A stretch of 64,000 bases of DNA from positions 3,720,001 to 3,784,000 of the forward strand of contig NZ_CP025815.1 of the NCBI RefSeq assembly GCF_003352045.1. The letters run 5' to 3'. Under the pieces are notes generated by a model. The model worked only from the letters and a program-made list of their open reading frames with translations. It was not told the origin of the DNA and ran no database searches. Made by a program: the position numbers and the translations under genes. Positions 26,438-35,296 of this stretch are shown here, piece by piece. Source of the stretch: Sulfitobacter sp. JL08 (lineage in GTDB: Bacteria > Pseudomonadota > Alphaproteobacteria > Rhodobacterales > Rhodobacteraceae). The number at the start of each line of letters is the position of its first letter. Position 1 is the stretch's first letter.

Positions 26438-27723
26438 CCGATGCAACCGTCTTTACCAATGCCCGCCTGATCGATCCGGAAACCGGAACAGATGACATTG
26501 GCTGGGTACGGACAGAAAACGGCCAAATTAGCGCTGTATCCTATGATGCCCTCCCGAAAACGGTGGAAGGAACACGTATCGACTGTTCCGGTAAATGCCT
26601 GGCGCCGGGTATTGTCGATATCGGCGTCAAGGTGTGCGAACCGGGGGAACGGCACAAGGAATCCTATCGCTCTGCCGGGCTTGCTGCGGCGGCGGGCGGC
26701 GTGACCACGATGGTCACGCGCCCCGATACCGATCCGAGCATCGACAGCCCTGAAATTCTTGAATTTGTGACCCGCCGCGCGAACCAAGCCGCGCCTGTCA
26801 ATGTCGTGCCCATGGCCGCGCTGACCAAAGGCAGGCAGGGACGCGAAATGACGGAAATCGGGTTTCTTATGGATGCCGGGGCTGTTGCGTTTACTGATTG
26901 CGACCACGTGGTCACCGACACCAAGGTATTCAGCCGCGCGCTGACCTATGCCCGATCCTTGGGCGCGCTTGTGATTGCCCATGTGCAGGAACCGGTCCTG
27001 TCACAGGGCGCGGCTGTCACCTCTGGCAAATTTGCATCCTTGCGGGGTCTTCCGGCGGTATCGCCCATGGCCGAGCGGATGGGGCTGGACCGTGACATAG
27101 CGCTGATCGAAATGACAGGCGCGCGCTATCACGCCGACCAGATCACAACGGCACGGGCCCTGCCAGCGCTTGAGCGGGCGAAACGCAATGGTCTAGACAT
27201 CACGGCAGGCGTGTCGATCCATCATCTGACGCTGAATGAATTCGACGTGGCCGATTACCGCACCTTCTTCAAGGTCAAACCGCCGCTGCGTGCGGAAGAC
27301 GATCGGCTGGCGGTTATCGAAGCTGTCCGCAGCGGCCTGATCGATACGATCAGTTCGATGCACACGCCGCAGGACGAAGAAAGCAAACGCCTGCCCTTTG
27401 AAGAGGCCGCAAGCGGTGCCGTGGCCCTGGAAACCCTGCTGCCGGCCGCCATGCGCCTTTATCATGCAGGGCAGTTGGATTTGCCCGCGCTTTTCAGGGC
27501 CATGTCGCTGAATCCCGCAAAACGGCTTGGCTTGCCCGGTGGCCGGTTGCAGGCAGGTGCTCCCGCCGATCTGGTGTTGTTTGACCCGGATGCGCCATTT
27601 ATGATGGATCGCACCACCCTGAAATCGAAATCGAAAAACACACCGTTTGACGGACAGCGCATGCAGGGTAAGGTTATCGCAACCTATGTTGCAGGCCAGC
27701 CTGTATTTGAAAGACAGCATTAA
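26434..27723 (+). CDS. Dihydroorotase-like protein lacking metal ligands (PyrC'/PyrX type)
   Basis: 429 aa with the amidohydrolase fold of type I dihydroorotase. The active-site motif D-x-H-x-H-x-R-x-P-G reads D62 I G64 V K66 V C68 E P G, so both histidines and the arginine are gone. The later segment DxIATDHAPH reads DTISSMHTPQ, so the catalytic Asp and a His are also lost. Non-catalytic PyrC' proteins in pseudomonads are needed for ATCase assembly. Its place in the pyrB operon supports the same role. A true pyrC must lie elsewhere in the genome. ATGA overlap with the upstream gene. Confidence 0.9.
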   Translation: MTDATVFTNARLIDPETGTDDIGWVRTENGQISAVSYDALPKTVEGTRIDCSGKCLAPGIVDIGVKVCEPGERHKESYRSAGLAAAAGGVTTMVTRPDTDPSIDSPEILEFVTRRANQAAPVNVVPMAALTKGRQGREMTEIGFLMDAGAVAFTDCDHVVTDTKVFSRALTYARSLGALVIAHVQEPVLSQGAAVTSGKFASLRGLPAVSPMAERMGLDRDIALIEMTGARYHADQITTARALPALERAKRNGLDITAGVSIHHLTLNEFDVADYRTFFKVKPPLRAEDDRLAVIEAVRSGLIDTISSMHTPQDEESKRLPFEEAASGAVALETLLPAAMRLYHAGQLDLPALFRAMSLNPAKRLGLPGGRLQAGAPADLVLFDPDAPFMMDRTTLKSKSKNTPFDGQRMQGKVIATYVAGQPVFERQH

Positions 27724-28331
27724 TGCCCTTGTTTGAAACTTCTGTCGCCGGTTTGCTTCTCTGGGCTCTGATCGGATACGGGCTGGGGTCTATTCCGTTC
27801 GGCATGGTGTTGGCACGTCTGATGGGGCTGGGGAACCTGCGCGATATCGGGTCGGGCAACATCGGGGCAACCAATGTATTGCGCACAGGCAACAAACTGG
27901 CGGCGTTTCTGACACTGCTGCTGGATGGCGCAAAGGGCGCGGTCGCCGTTGTTCTGGCCCGTATGTTTGCCGGCGAAGACGCGGCCCAGATCGCGGCACT
28001 TGCCGCCTTTCTGGGGCATTGTTATCCGGTCTGGCTGGGCTTTCGCGGCGGCAAGGGCGTTGCTACGTTTCTGGGCATCATTCTGGCGCTGGCCTGGCCT
28101 GTCGGGCTGGCCTGTTGCGCCGCATGGGCGGCAGGCGCAGGTCTGTCGCGCATGTCATCGATGGGCGCGCTGGTGGCTGCGTCTTCGTCCACTTTTTTCA
28201 TGGTGTTCATGGGACATGCCGGCGCGCTGCTGCTGGGCGTCATTCTGACAGTTTTGGTGATTGTCCGTCACAAGGACAACATCAAGCGGATCAAGGCCGG
28301 AACAGAACCAAAGATCGGCCAGAAAACCTGA
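27723..28331 (+). CDS. plsY: Glycerol-3-phosphate acyltransferase PlsY
   Basis: 202 aa, an inner-membrane enzyme with about five helices. It transfers an acyl group from acyl-phosphate to glycerol-3-phosphate, the first committed step of phospholipid synthesis. The three catalytic loops are present: GSIPFGMV, SGNIGATNVLR, and GHCYPVWLGFRGGKGVAT. The start codon overlaps the pyrC' stop by one base (TAATG), making it the last gene of the pyrB operon. Confidence 0.95.
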   Translation: MPLFETSVAGLLLWALIGYGLGSIPFGMVLARLMGLGNLRDIGSGNIGATNVLRTGNKLAAFLTLLLDGAKGAVAVVLARMFAGEDAAQIAALAAFLGHCYPVWLGFRGGKGVATFLGIILALAWPVGLACCAAWAAGAGLSRMSSMGALVAASSSTFFMVFMGHAGALLLGVILTVLVIVRHKDNIKRIKAGTEPKIGQKT

Positions 28332-28421
28332 CGGGTCTGTCAAGAAACCCATCGGCAAGTCGCCGTTGCGCACAAATGTGGTTGCGCCAGATGAATGCGC
28401 ACACTGCAAGGAGCGCCGGCA

Positions 28422-29054
28422 ATGATTGAACTGAATCTGCCCCTGATCCTGATTGCCGCGCTTTTGGCGGGGGCCAGTCCGGGTCCGGCAACATTGGCGA
28501 TTGCCGGCACATCCATGACATCGGGGCGGCGCGCCGGGCTGGCCCTTGCGTCGGGCGTGACCACCGGATCATTTGTCTGGTCTGTTTCGGCGGCGTTCGG
28601 ATTGGCGGCCGTGATGCTTGCCAATGCCTGGGCATTCGAAATCATCCGCTACGCCGGGGCGGGGTACTTGCTGTTCCTCGCCTATAAATCCGCGCGCTCT
28701 GCCTTGCAGGGGGCGCAGTTGAAAACGCCTGCTCTCGTTCTGTCGCCGCGTCGCGCCTATTCCAAAGGATTGGCGCTGCACCTGACGAACCCAAAGGCAA
28801 TCCTGTTCTTCGGGGCGCTATATGCCATTGGCCTGCCGCCGGATACGCCACCATCGGGGTTGGTGATCGTCATCCTTGCTGTTGGAACGCAAAGCATGAT
28901 CGTGTTTCACGCCTATGCTGTGATTTTTTCCAGCGCCCCGATGATCGCCTGTTACCAGCGGATGCGGCGCGGGTTCGAGGCCGTGTTTGCAATGGCTTTT
29001 GGTGCTGCCGCACTGCGCATTCTGACAGCCCGTCTTGCCGCGCCTCAGGGCTGA
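28422..29054 (+). CDS. LysE-family translocator
   Basis: 210 aa with about six membrane helices. It is the second LysE-type exporter in the window and only distantly similar to the one at 23399. Motifs are AGASPGPATLAIAGTSM near the N-terminus and LALHLTNPKAILFFGALYAIG in the middle. The ATG at 28422 follows CAAGGAG. Upstream in-frame sequence is not used. It converges on and overlaps the DUF1185 gene by 10 bases. Confidence 0.9.
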   Translation: MIELNLPLILIAALLAGASPGPATLAIAGTSMTSGRRAGLALASGVTTGSFVWSVSAAFGLAAVMLANAWAFEIIRYAGAGYLLFLAYKSARSALQGAQLKTPALVLSPRRAYSKGLALHLTNPKAILFFGALYAIGLPPDTPPSGLVIVILAVGTQSMIVFHAYAVIFSSAPMIACYQRMRRGFEAVFAMAFGAAALRILTARLAAPQG

Positions 29055-29593
29055 ACCGGCCCACTGCCACAGCGCGGGATGGGGCGGCCCCCATCGGCAT
29101 AGGCCAGAACCATCGCGATTTCGTCCGGTCCGGGGCCATCGGGCACGCACAGCGTAATGGTATCGAAGTGATCGAAAGACCACGGATTATCCTTGTGACC
29201 CAAGGGCAAATCGATTGAGGTGCCCGGCCCGCCGATCTTGACATTCGACGGAATAACCGCTGCACCCCCACCCGCAGCGCCACGCATCGGGGCACCCAAT
29301 CGCGGGTGAATGACAGCGCCGCCATGCTCCATATCACCGTTGACGCCAACGATCGCCGCCTTGCCATAAGACACCGGTGCTTTGGCAAGCTGCGCAACCG
29401 CGTCCTGCGCAAGGGTCTGGCCCAGTTCTGCGCCAATCTCGAACAGTTCCGACAGATCATCCCGGCGACGGCCGGCAAGTGGATTGCGAAAAACGGCAAT
29501 CGCCGCAACCCGCGTAACTGGCGCGCAAGGCTGTCCCAGCAAATCGGCGGTAATCAGTTCGCGCAGGAAAATGATCTTTCGGGTTTGTACCAT
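29045..29593 (-). CDS. DUF1185 / amino-acid-synthesis family protein
   Basis: 182 aa. It begins MVQTRKIIFLRELI, followed by RVAAIAVFRNPLAGRRRDDL, then AIVGVNGDMEHGGAVIHPRLGAPMR, and ends in a Ser/Pro-containing tail. This is the small family recorded as amino acid synthesis protein (DUF1185), whose reaction is not established as far as I know. A 23-base inverted repeat lies 7 bases upstream of the start codon and overlaps the GGAAAG ribosome site. The 3' end overlaps the convergent LysE gene. Confidence 0.82.
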   Translation of the reverse strand: MVQTRKIIFLRELITADLLGQPCAPVTRVAAIAVFRNPLAGRRRDDLSELFEIGAELGQTLAQDAVAQLAKAPVSYGKAAIVGVNGDMEHGGAVIHPRLGAPMRGAAGGGAAVIPSNVKIGGPGTSIDLPLGHKDNPWSFDHFDTITLCVPDGPGPDEIAMVLAYADGGRPIPRCGSGPVQP

Positions 29594-29599
29594 TGCGGC

Positions 29600-29622
29600 T
29601 TTCCATCTGTTTCAGGTGGAAA
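29600..29622 (-). promoter_or_regulatory. Inverted repeat overlapping the ribosome binding site of the DUF1185 gene
   Basis: Arms TTTCCATCTG (29600-29609) and CAGGTGGAAA (29613-29622) pair over 10 positions with one T:G wobble, closing on a TTT loop. On the gene's strand the proximal arm contains GGAAA, the likely Shine-Dalgarno. The element could be a regulator-binding site or an RNA hairpin that hides the ribosome site. Confidence 0.5.
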
Positions 29623-29686
29623 CTGTGCACGGTTTATGCCGTTCGGTCGATTGGAAATGCACAATATGCTGAAACCGCCCGCAGCT

Positions 29687-31057
29687 TCAGTACGAATATT
29701 CCTGATAAATACGGGTCAGATTCCCGCCCCATTCACCGTTGTATTTGTCCAGCAATTCGTCGGCAGGCACTTTCCCCGACTCGATGCTTTCTTTCAGCGT
29801 GTTCAGAAAGTGGGTTTCATCCGGCACCATGCCGCCCGCGCCGCTGCGCCCGCGCGCTTTCAGTCCCGCTTCGGACAGCGCCACGACTTCGCGCGCCAGA
29901 TCGTGCATCTTGAGGCTGCCAACCTGCGCCTGCAATCCGTCGCGTCCGGCGGCAACACGCAGTTCTTCGCGTGTTTCAGCATCCCAGCCCTTGACCAGAT
30001 CCCAAGCACCATCCAACGCGGTCTGATCATACATCAAACCGGTCCAGAAGGCTGGCAGCGCACACAACCGCCGCCAGGGACCGCCATCAGCCCCGCGCAT
30101 TTCAATGAATTTCTTGATCCGCGCTTCGGGAAAGGCCGTGGTCAGGTGATCGGCCCAATCCGACAGGGTCGGCGTTTCACCCGGAAGCGCCGACAATTCG
30201 CCCTTGAGGAAATCACGGAACGATAGGCCCAGCGCATCGATATATTTGCCATCGCGATACACAAAATACATCGGCACATCGAGCGCGTATTGCACCCAGC
30301 GTTCAAACCCGAAGCCGTCTTCGAACACGAAAGGCAGCATGCCGGTGCGAGAATCATCAAGATTGCGCCAGACATAGCTGCGCCATGATTTGTAGCCGTT
30401 GAGTTTGCCTTCAAAGAAAGGCGAATTGGCAAACAGTGCAGTTGCCACAGGTTGCAACGCAAGGGACACACGCAACTTCTGCACCATGTCCGCCTCGGAT
30501 CCGAAATCAAGGTTCACCTGCACCGTGCAGGTGCGGCGCATCATTGCCCGGCCCATCGTGCCCACATGCTGCATGTATTCGTTCATCAGGGCATAGCGGC
30601 CCTTTGGCATCAGCGGCATGTCGTCATGCGTCCAGATCGGCGCTGCGCCAAGGCCGATGAATCCGACGCCGACCTCGTCCGCGATATCCTTGACCTCGCG
30701 CAGGTGGGTGTTCACCTCGTCGCAGGTTTCGTGAATGGTTTCCAACGGCGCGCCCGACAGTTCCAGTTGGCCGCCCGGTTCCAGCGACACATTCGCACCG
30801 TCTTTTTCAAGACCGATCAAGTGGCCCGCCTCGCGCACCTCGGACCAGCCGTGACGGTCGCGCAATCCTTCCAACACCGCCAGAATCGATCTTTTGCCTT
30901 CGAACGGCAAAGGTTTCAGCGTGTCTTTGCAATAACCGAATTTTTCGTGTTCGGTGCCGATGCGCCAGTCTTCTTTGGGTTTGCACCCGTCGGCCAGATA
31001 CTCGGCCAACTGGTCATGATGTTCGATCGGGCCACCGCCGGACTGAGGAATGGACAT
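29687..31057 (-). CDS. gshA: Glutamate-cysteine ligase (plant/alphaproteobacterial type)
   Basis: 456 aa. It catalyses the ATP-dependent joining of glutamate and cysteine, the first step of glutathione synthesis. The sequence follows the plant-like GCS2 family: IGTEHEKFGY near residue 33, ANVSLEPGGQLELSGAPLET, RTCTVQVNLDFGSEADM, and IEMRGADGGPWRRLCALPAFW. This family is the usual one in alphaproteobacteria and is unrelated in length to E. coli GshA. It stands alone, with a 93-base gap to DUF1185 and 59 bases to the next gene. Confidence 0.93.
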   Translation of the reverse strand: MSIPQSGGGPIEHHDQLAEYLADGCKPKEDWRIGTEHEKFGYCKDTLKPLPFEGKRSILAVLEGLRDRHGWSEVREAGHLIGLEKDGANVSLEPGGQLELSGAPLETIHETCDEVNTHLREVKDIADEVGVGFIGLGAAPIWTHDDMPLMPKGRYALMNEYMQHVGTMGRAMMRRTCTVQVNLDFGSEADMVQKLRVSLALQPVATALFANSPFFEGKLNGYKSWRSYVWRNLDDSRTGMLPFVFEDGFGFERWVQYALDVPMYFVYRDGKYIDALGLSFRDFLKGELSALPGETPTLSDWADHLTTAFPEARIKKFIEMRGADGGPWRRLCALPAFWTGLMYDQTALDGAWDLVKGWDAETREELRVAAGRDGLQAQVGSLKMHDLAREVVALSEAGLKARGRSGAGGMVPDETHFLNTLKESIESGKVPADELLDKYNGEWGGNLTRIYQEYSY

Positions 31058-31116
31058 GCGCGTGCTCCAATCTGAAAAAGCGTTCGGGGCAGTCCTGCGT
31101 GGAAACCGTCAGGGTG

Positions 31117-31644
31117 TCAATGCAGCCGGGCCACGCTTGGGCGCAATGGTGTCTTCTCCCAGATCACAACTGCATGAGCTTTTTTGCCCTTCAGCTCGCC
31201 CAGCATCCGTTCGGTGCGCAATCCCGGAAGGGTCGAGAATGCATCGAATAGAGTTTCTGCGCCCTCCGCATTCAGGGGAATGTAAACCGGCGGCTGGCCG
31301 GGTTGTTCCAGTATCCAGTGGGCCGGTGTGTTGGCATGATCAAGTGTCACACGCTCCAGATCGGCCAGTGCGATCGCGCCGCCGGACAGGGGGCCGAAAT
31401 AGGTGATCTGGCCTTCGTCCACCTGCACAACACCCGGTCCGCCACTGCCCACGCGAAACCGTGCGCGTTGCAGGCCCAGAACGACCAGCCCTACCCCGAC
31501 GGCGCCCGTGACATAGCCGACGATCTGCAAGATGCCGTAGGTGCCAACGATCCAGTAAAGGCCCAGTGCAATCAGCCCGATCCCCACCAGAACCTCGCGC
31601 AATCGCCACAGCACCTGCCGCGCGGCCGGCCGTATCAGGCTCAT
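31117..31644 (-). CDS. Uncharacterised membrane protein downstream of rsmE
   Basis: 175 aa, no family assigned. Two hydrophobic helices near the N-terminus (about 18-38 and 39-58, LIALGLYWIVGTYGILQIVG then GAVGVGLVVLGL) precede a soluble domain of about 115 residues starting GGPGVVQVDEGQITYFGP. This looks like a PH-like beta domain that opens with a short strand (inference). The ATG at 31642-31644 overlaps the rsmE stop (ATGA), so it is translationally coupled to rsmE. Confidence 0.82.
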   Translation of the reverse strand: MSLIRPAARQVLWRLREVLVGIGLIALGLYWIVGTYGILQIVGYVTGAVGVGLVVLGLQRARFRVGSGGPGVVQVDEGQITYFGPLSGGAIALADLERVTLDHANTPAHWILEQPGQPPVYIPLNAEGAETLFDAFSTLPGLRTERMLGELKGKKAHAVVIWEKTPLRPSVARLH

Positions 31645-32363
31645 GTCCAGTCCCCCAGGGTGTGTTGCCAAAGGGTCATTGCGGCCACCGCCGCCGTATC
31701 CGCGCGCAAAACAAGCGGACCCAGTGAAATCGAGTGCGAAAACGGCAAGGCGCGCAGCCGTTTTCGTTCCGCTTCGGAAAACCCGCCTTCGGGCCCGATC
31801 AGGATGGCCCAGGGCCCGCGTTCGCTTATCGGCAGGTTCAACCGCCCGCCTGCTTCGGCTTCATCACAGAACATCAACTGGCGATCCTGCGGCCAATCGG
31901 CCAGCAGACGATCCAGTTTGTGCAGGCCCGTCACCTCGGGAACATAGGTTCCGCCGCATTGTTCGGCGGCCTCCACCGCGTGCGCCTGCAGCCGGTCCTG
32001 CTGAATGCGGCCTGCATTGGTAAATTCAGTCTGCACCGGAACAATGCGCGCCGCCCCCATTTCGGCAGCTTTTTCCACGATGAAATCGGTACGCGCCTTT
32101 TTGATCGGGGCAAACAGCAGCCATAGGTCTGGTGGCATCTGCAAAGGACGCGTCTGGTGTCGCACACTCAAGACACCACTGCGCTTTGACGCTTCGCTGA
32201 CCTCTGCCAGCCATTCACCATCTTTTCCGTTGAATACAAGAACAGCGGCCCCGACCGCCTGTCGCATGACGCCAAAAAGATAATGTGCAGCATCGCGCCC
32301 CAAAGGAACCGATTGCCCCACCCCCAACGGGTGCTCTACATAAAGCCTGATTTTTGCATTCAT
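31641..32363 (-). CDS. rsmE: 16S rRNA (uracil1498-N3)-methyltransferase RsmE
   Basis: 240 aa. It methylates N3 of U1498 in 16S rRNA. The SPOUT methyltransferase domain shows LIGPEGGFSEAE and the knot motif LGPLVLRADTAAVAA near the C-terminus. The N-terminal PUA-like part starts KIRLYVEHPL. Two ATGs are possible: 32361-32363 (used, giving MNAKIRL) and 32373-32375. The second would abut the divergent ubiA ATG in a CATATG. A long upstream in-frame extension through ubiA is not credible. Confidence 0.93.
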   Translation of the reverse strand: MNAKIRLYVEHPLGVGQSVPLGRDAAHYLFGVMRQAVGAAVLVFNGKDGEWLAEVSEASKRSGVLSVRHQTRPLQMPPDLWLLFAPIKKARTDFIVEKAAEMGAARIVPVQTEFTNAGRIQQDRLQAHAVEAAEQCGGTYVPEVTGLHKLDRLLADWPQDRQLMFCDEAEAGGRLNLPISERGPWAILIGPEGGFSEAERKRLRALPFSHSISLGPLVLRADTAAVAAMTLWQHTLGDWT

Positions 32364-32375
32364 AGGCTGATACAT

Positions 32376-33338
32376 ATGCAAGGTGATGCGCCAACACCAG
32401 ATGGACAGGTTGCAGATGCTGTCAAAGGCAACTGGGTAGACCTTTACGCACCCGCGCCGGCCCGCCCCTATCTGCGCCTCAGCCGCGCCGACAGGCCGAT
32501 TGGCACGTGGCTGTTGCTGATCCCGTGCTGGTGGGGTCTGACGCTTGCGATGCTGTTTGACGGCAAGGCCGGTTGGCATGATGCGTGGATTGCGCTGGGA
32601 TGCGCCCTGGGTGCGTGGCTGATGCGCGGCGCGGGGTGTACCTGGAACGATATTACTGACCGTGATTTTGATGCTCAGGTGGAACGCACGCGATCCCGCC
32701 CGATCCCGTCCGGGCAGGTCAGCACCCGACAGGCGGCCATCTGGATGATCGCACAGGCATTGCTGGCGTTTTGCATTCTGCTGACGTTCAATACGGCGGC
32801 CATCGCCCTTGGCGTGCTCGCGCTTTTGCCGGTCGCGATCTATCCGTTTGCAAAACGCTTTACGTGGTGGCCGCAGGTTTTTCTGGGTCTGGCGTTCAAC
32901 TGGGGGGCGCTGCTGGCATGGACCGCACATACCGGATCGCTGGGGGCACCCGCCGTCGTTCTCTATCTGGCCGGTATCGCGTGGACATTGTTTTACGACA
33001 CGATTTACGCCCATCAGGACACCGAAGACGACGCACTGATCGGAATCAAATCAACGGCACGCCTGTTCGCTGAAAACACCGCGCCATGGTTGCGCCGATT
33101 CCTGATGGCGACGGTCGGATTGATGGGAATTGCCGTGATCTATTCCGCCATCGACAGTGCAAATGTTCTGGGAATGGCGATTGCGCTGGGGGGGCCATGG
33201 GCCATGGGATGGCACATGACATGGCAATTGCGCGGGCTGGACATACATGACAACGCCAAATTGCTGCGCCTGTTTCGCGCCAACAGGGACACTGGCATGA
33301 TCCCGCTGGTGTTTTTCTGCGCAGCCCTGCTGACGTGA
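32376..33338 (+). CDS. ubiA: 4-hydroxybenzoate polyprenyltransferase UbiA
   Basis: 320 aa, membrane enzyme of ubiquinone synthesis that attaches the polyprenyl tail to 4-hydroxybenzoate. Both Asp-rich substrate motifs are present: NDITDRDFDAQVERTRSRP (about residues 90-108) and YDTIYAHQDTEDD (about 208-220). About eight to nine helices are visible. The ATG at 32376 gives the family start and is separated by only 12 bases from the rsmE start on the other strand, so both promoters must overlap coding sequence. Confidence 0.95.
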   Translation: MQGDAPTPDGQVADAVKGNWVDLYAPAPARPYLRLSRADRPIGTWLLLIPCWWGLTLAMLFDGKAGWHDAWIALGCALGAWLMRGAGCTWNDITDRDFDAQVERTRSRPIPSGQVSTRQAAIWMIAQALLAFCILLTFNTAAIALGVLALLPVAIYPFAKRFTWWPQVFLGLAFNWGALLAWTAHTGSLGAPAVVLYLAGIAWTLFYDTIYAHQDTEDDALIGIKSTARLFAENTAPWLRRFLMATVGLMGIAVIYSAIDSANVLGMAIALGGPWAMGWHMTWQLRGLDIHDNAKLLRLFRANRDTGMIPLVFFCAALLT

Positions 33339-33399
33339 TTGAATACCCTGCCCCATCGGCGTATCAAACCTGAAAGCAACAAGGTCGAGCCTGTTATCG

Positions 33400-35286
33400 A
33401 TGCGTCTTTCCGCACTTTTCATTGTTATCGCCACGTTTGTCGGTGCCGCAGTAATAAGCCTTGTGGCGGCCGGGTTTTCGGTAACGCTGATTGAAGACAA
33501 TTCCGAAATCGGGGTGCGTGATACACTGGACGCCGAGGGAATGCCCTGGGCTGAAGTACAGGCAGACGGATTGCAGGTTACGCTGTCAGGTGTCGCACCA
33601 TCCGAAGCGGTTCGGTTCAAGGCGCTTAGCGCGGCAGGCAGTGTTGTTGATGCGGCCCGGATCATCGACAACATGGAAGTCAAGGCAGTGGCCGATCTGG
33701 CCCCGCCGCGGTTCTCTGTCGAAGTGCTGCGCAATGATCGCGGCATTTCGATCATCGGCCTGATCCCGTCAGCAACGGATCGCGCAGCCATCGTTGAACG
33801 CCTGCAAAAGATGGCCGGAAACGGCGATGTCACCGACCTTCTTGAAACCGCCGATTACAGCGTGCCCGATGGATGGGAGGAAGCGCTGGGATTTTCGCTG
33901 ACAGCCTTGAAAGACCTGCCGAGATCAAAAGTGTCGGTCACGGCGGGGCGTGTTTCAATCACGGCGATGACCGACAGCGCCGAGGCCAAGCAAAAGGTTG
34001 AAGACACTCTGACCCGCGCGGCACCGCCCGGAATTCAGCTGGTTGTTGCGATATCAGCGCCGCGCCCTGTCATCACCCCGTTCACATTGCGCTTTGTGCT
34101 GGACGCGGACGGCGCACGTTTTGATGCCTGTTCGGCAGACACCGAAGCATCGGCAGATCGCATTCTGGCGGCAGCAAGAATTGCAGGTCTGGGCGAAAAC
34201 ACAGGCTGCACGATCGGCATGGGGGTTCCTTCGCCGAATTGGTCAAAGGCCGCGGTTCAATCCATTTCCGCAATTGCCGAACTGGGTGGCGGTTCGGTGA
34301 CGTTTTCGGATGCCGATGTCGCCCTGATCGCGATTGAAGGCACGGATCAAGACATTTTTGACCGTGTGGTCGGAGAGCTTGAGGCCGCTCTTCCGGATGT
34401 GTTTGCATTGCATGCCGTGCTGCCAGTTCCCGAAACCGGGCAGAACCAGGGCCCGCCGGAGTTTACAGCCACGCTGAGCCCCGAAGGGCTGGTTCAGCTT
34501 CGGGGCCGGCTGAGCGATGAAAACCTGCGCAGTGTCGCCGACAGCTACGCCCAGGCCAGATTCGGGTCGGCCCGGGTGTATACGGCGGCGCGGATCGTTT
34601 CCGATCTTCCGCCAAACTGGCCGCTGCGCGTTCTGACCGGGCTGGAAGCCCTGAGCTTTCTTAGCAATGGATATGTCACCGTGACCCCGGACAGCATTCA
34701 GGTACAGGGGAACACAGGCAACCCTGATGCAAATGCTGCGATTGCCAGTTTGCTGGCTGAGAAACTGGGGGCCGCAGAAGATTTCAAGATCGATGTCGCG
34801 TACCAGAAAAAGCTGGATCCCGTGGCCAGCGCCCCAACGCCCGACGAATGCGAAGCCGAGATCAAGGCGATCATCGATGTTGCCAAAATCGATTTCGAAC
34901 CGGGATCGTCGCAAATGAACGCCGCCGCGCTTGAGACAATGGATGACATTGCGGAAGTTCTGAAAAAATGCGGTGACATGAAAATCGAAATTCAGGGTCA
35001 TACAGACAGTCAGGGCCGCGAGGAAATGAACCAGCAGCTAAGTCAGGAACGCGCCCAGTCGGTTCTGGACGAACTGCGCGCCCGGCGGGTATTAACATCA
35101 TCTTTTTCTGCGAAAGGGTATGGCGAAACTTTACCAATCGCGGATAATGGGACCGAAGAAGGTCGGGAAACCAACCGCCGGATCGAATTCAAACTGATCC
35201 GCCCGGCCCCGGCAAAAGCAGAACAGCCCACAGGGCTGGAACGCACGGAAGAAGAAATAACGCCGGAAAACGGCGAAACTGAATAG
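33400..35286 (+). CDS. OmpA-family protein with long N-terminal periplasmic region
   Basis: 628 aa. An N-terminal hydrophobic anchor or signal (about 4-27) is followed by repeated alpha/beta modules that resemble BON domains (about 40-460, inferred from pattern). The C-terminal OmpA/MotB peptidoglycan-binding domain spans about 500-605: IDFEPGSSQMN, IEIQGHTDSQG, LSQERAQSVLDEL and NRRIEFKLI, including the Asp and Arg that grip diaminopimelate. There is no N-terminal beta-barrel as in E. coli OmpA, so it is probably an inner-membrane or periplasmic protein bound to the wall. It is followed 10 bases later by a small coiled-coil membrane protein. Confidence 0.87.
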   Translation: MRLSALFIVIATFVGAAVISLVAAGFSVTLIEDNSEIGVRDTLDAEGMPWAEVQADGLQVTLSGVAPSEAVRFKALSAAGSVVDAARIIDNMEVKAVADLAPPRFSVEVLRNDRGISIIGLIPSATDRAAIVERLQKMAGNGDVTDLLETADYSVPDGWEEALGFSLTALKDLPRSKVSVTAGRVSITAMTDSAEAKQKVEDTLTRAAPPGIQLVVAISAPRPVITPFTLRFVLDADGARFDACSADTEASADRILAAARIAGLGENTGCTIGMGVPSPNWSKAAVQSISAIAELGGGSVTFSDADVALIAIEGTDQDIFDRVVGELEAALPDVFALHAVLPVPETGQNQGPPEFTATLSPEGLVQLRGRLSDENLRSVADSYAQARFGSARVYTAARIVSDLPPNWPLRVLTGLEALSFLSNGYVTVTPDSIQVQGNTGNPDANAAIASLLAEKLGAAEDFKIDVAYQKKLDPVASAPTPDECEAEIKAIIDVAKIDFEPGSSQMNAAALETMDDIAEVLKKCGDMKIEIQGHTDSQGREEMNQQLSQERAQSVLDELRARRVLTSSFSAKGYGETLPIADNGTEEGRETNRRIEFKLIRPAPAKAEQPTGLERTEEEITPENGETE

Positions 35287-35296
35287 GGACAGGCGT

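Noticed and set aside
32364-33014. N-terminal extension of rsmE on the minus strand (ORF of 457 aa)
   Set aside because: It runs antisense through ubiA, whose Asp-rich motifs prove the plus strand is coding. RsmE proteins start close to KIRLYVEHP.
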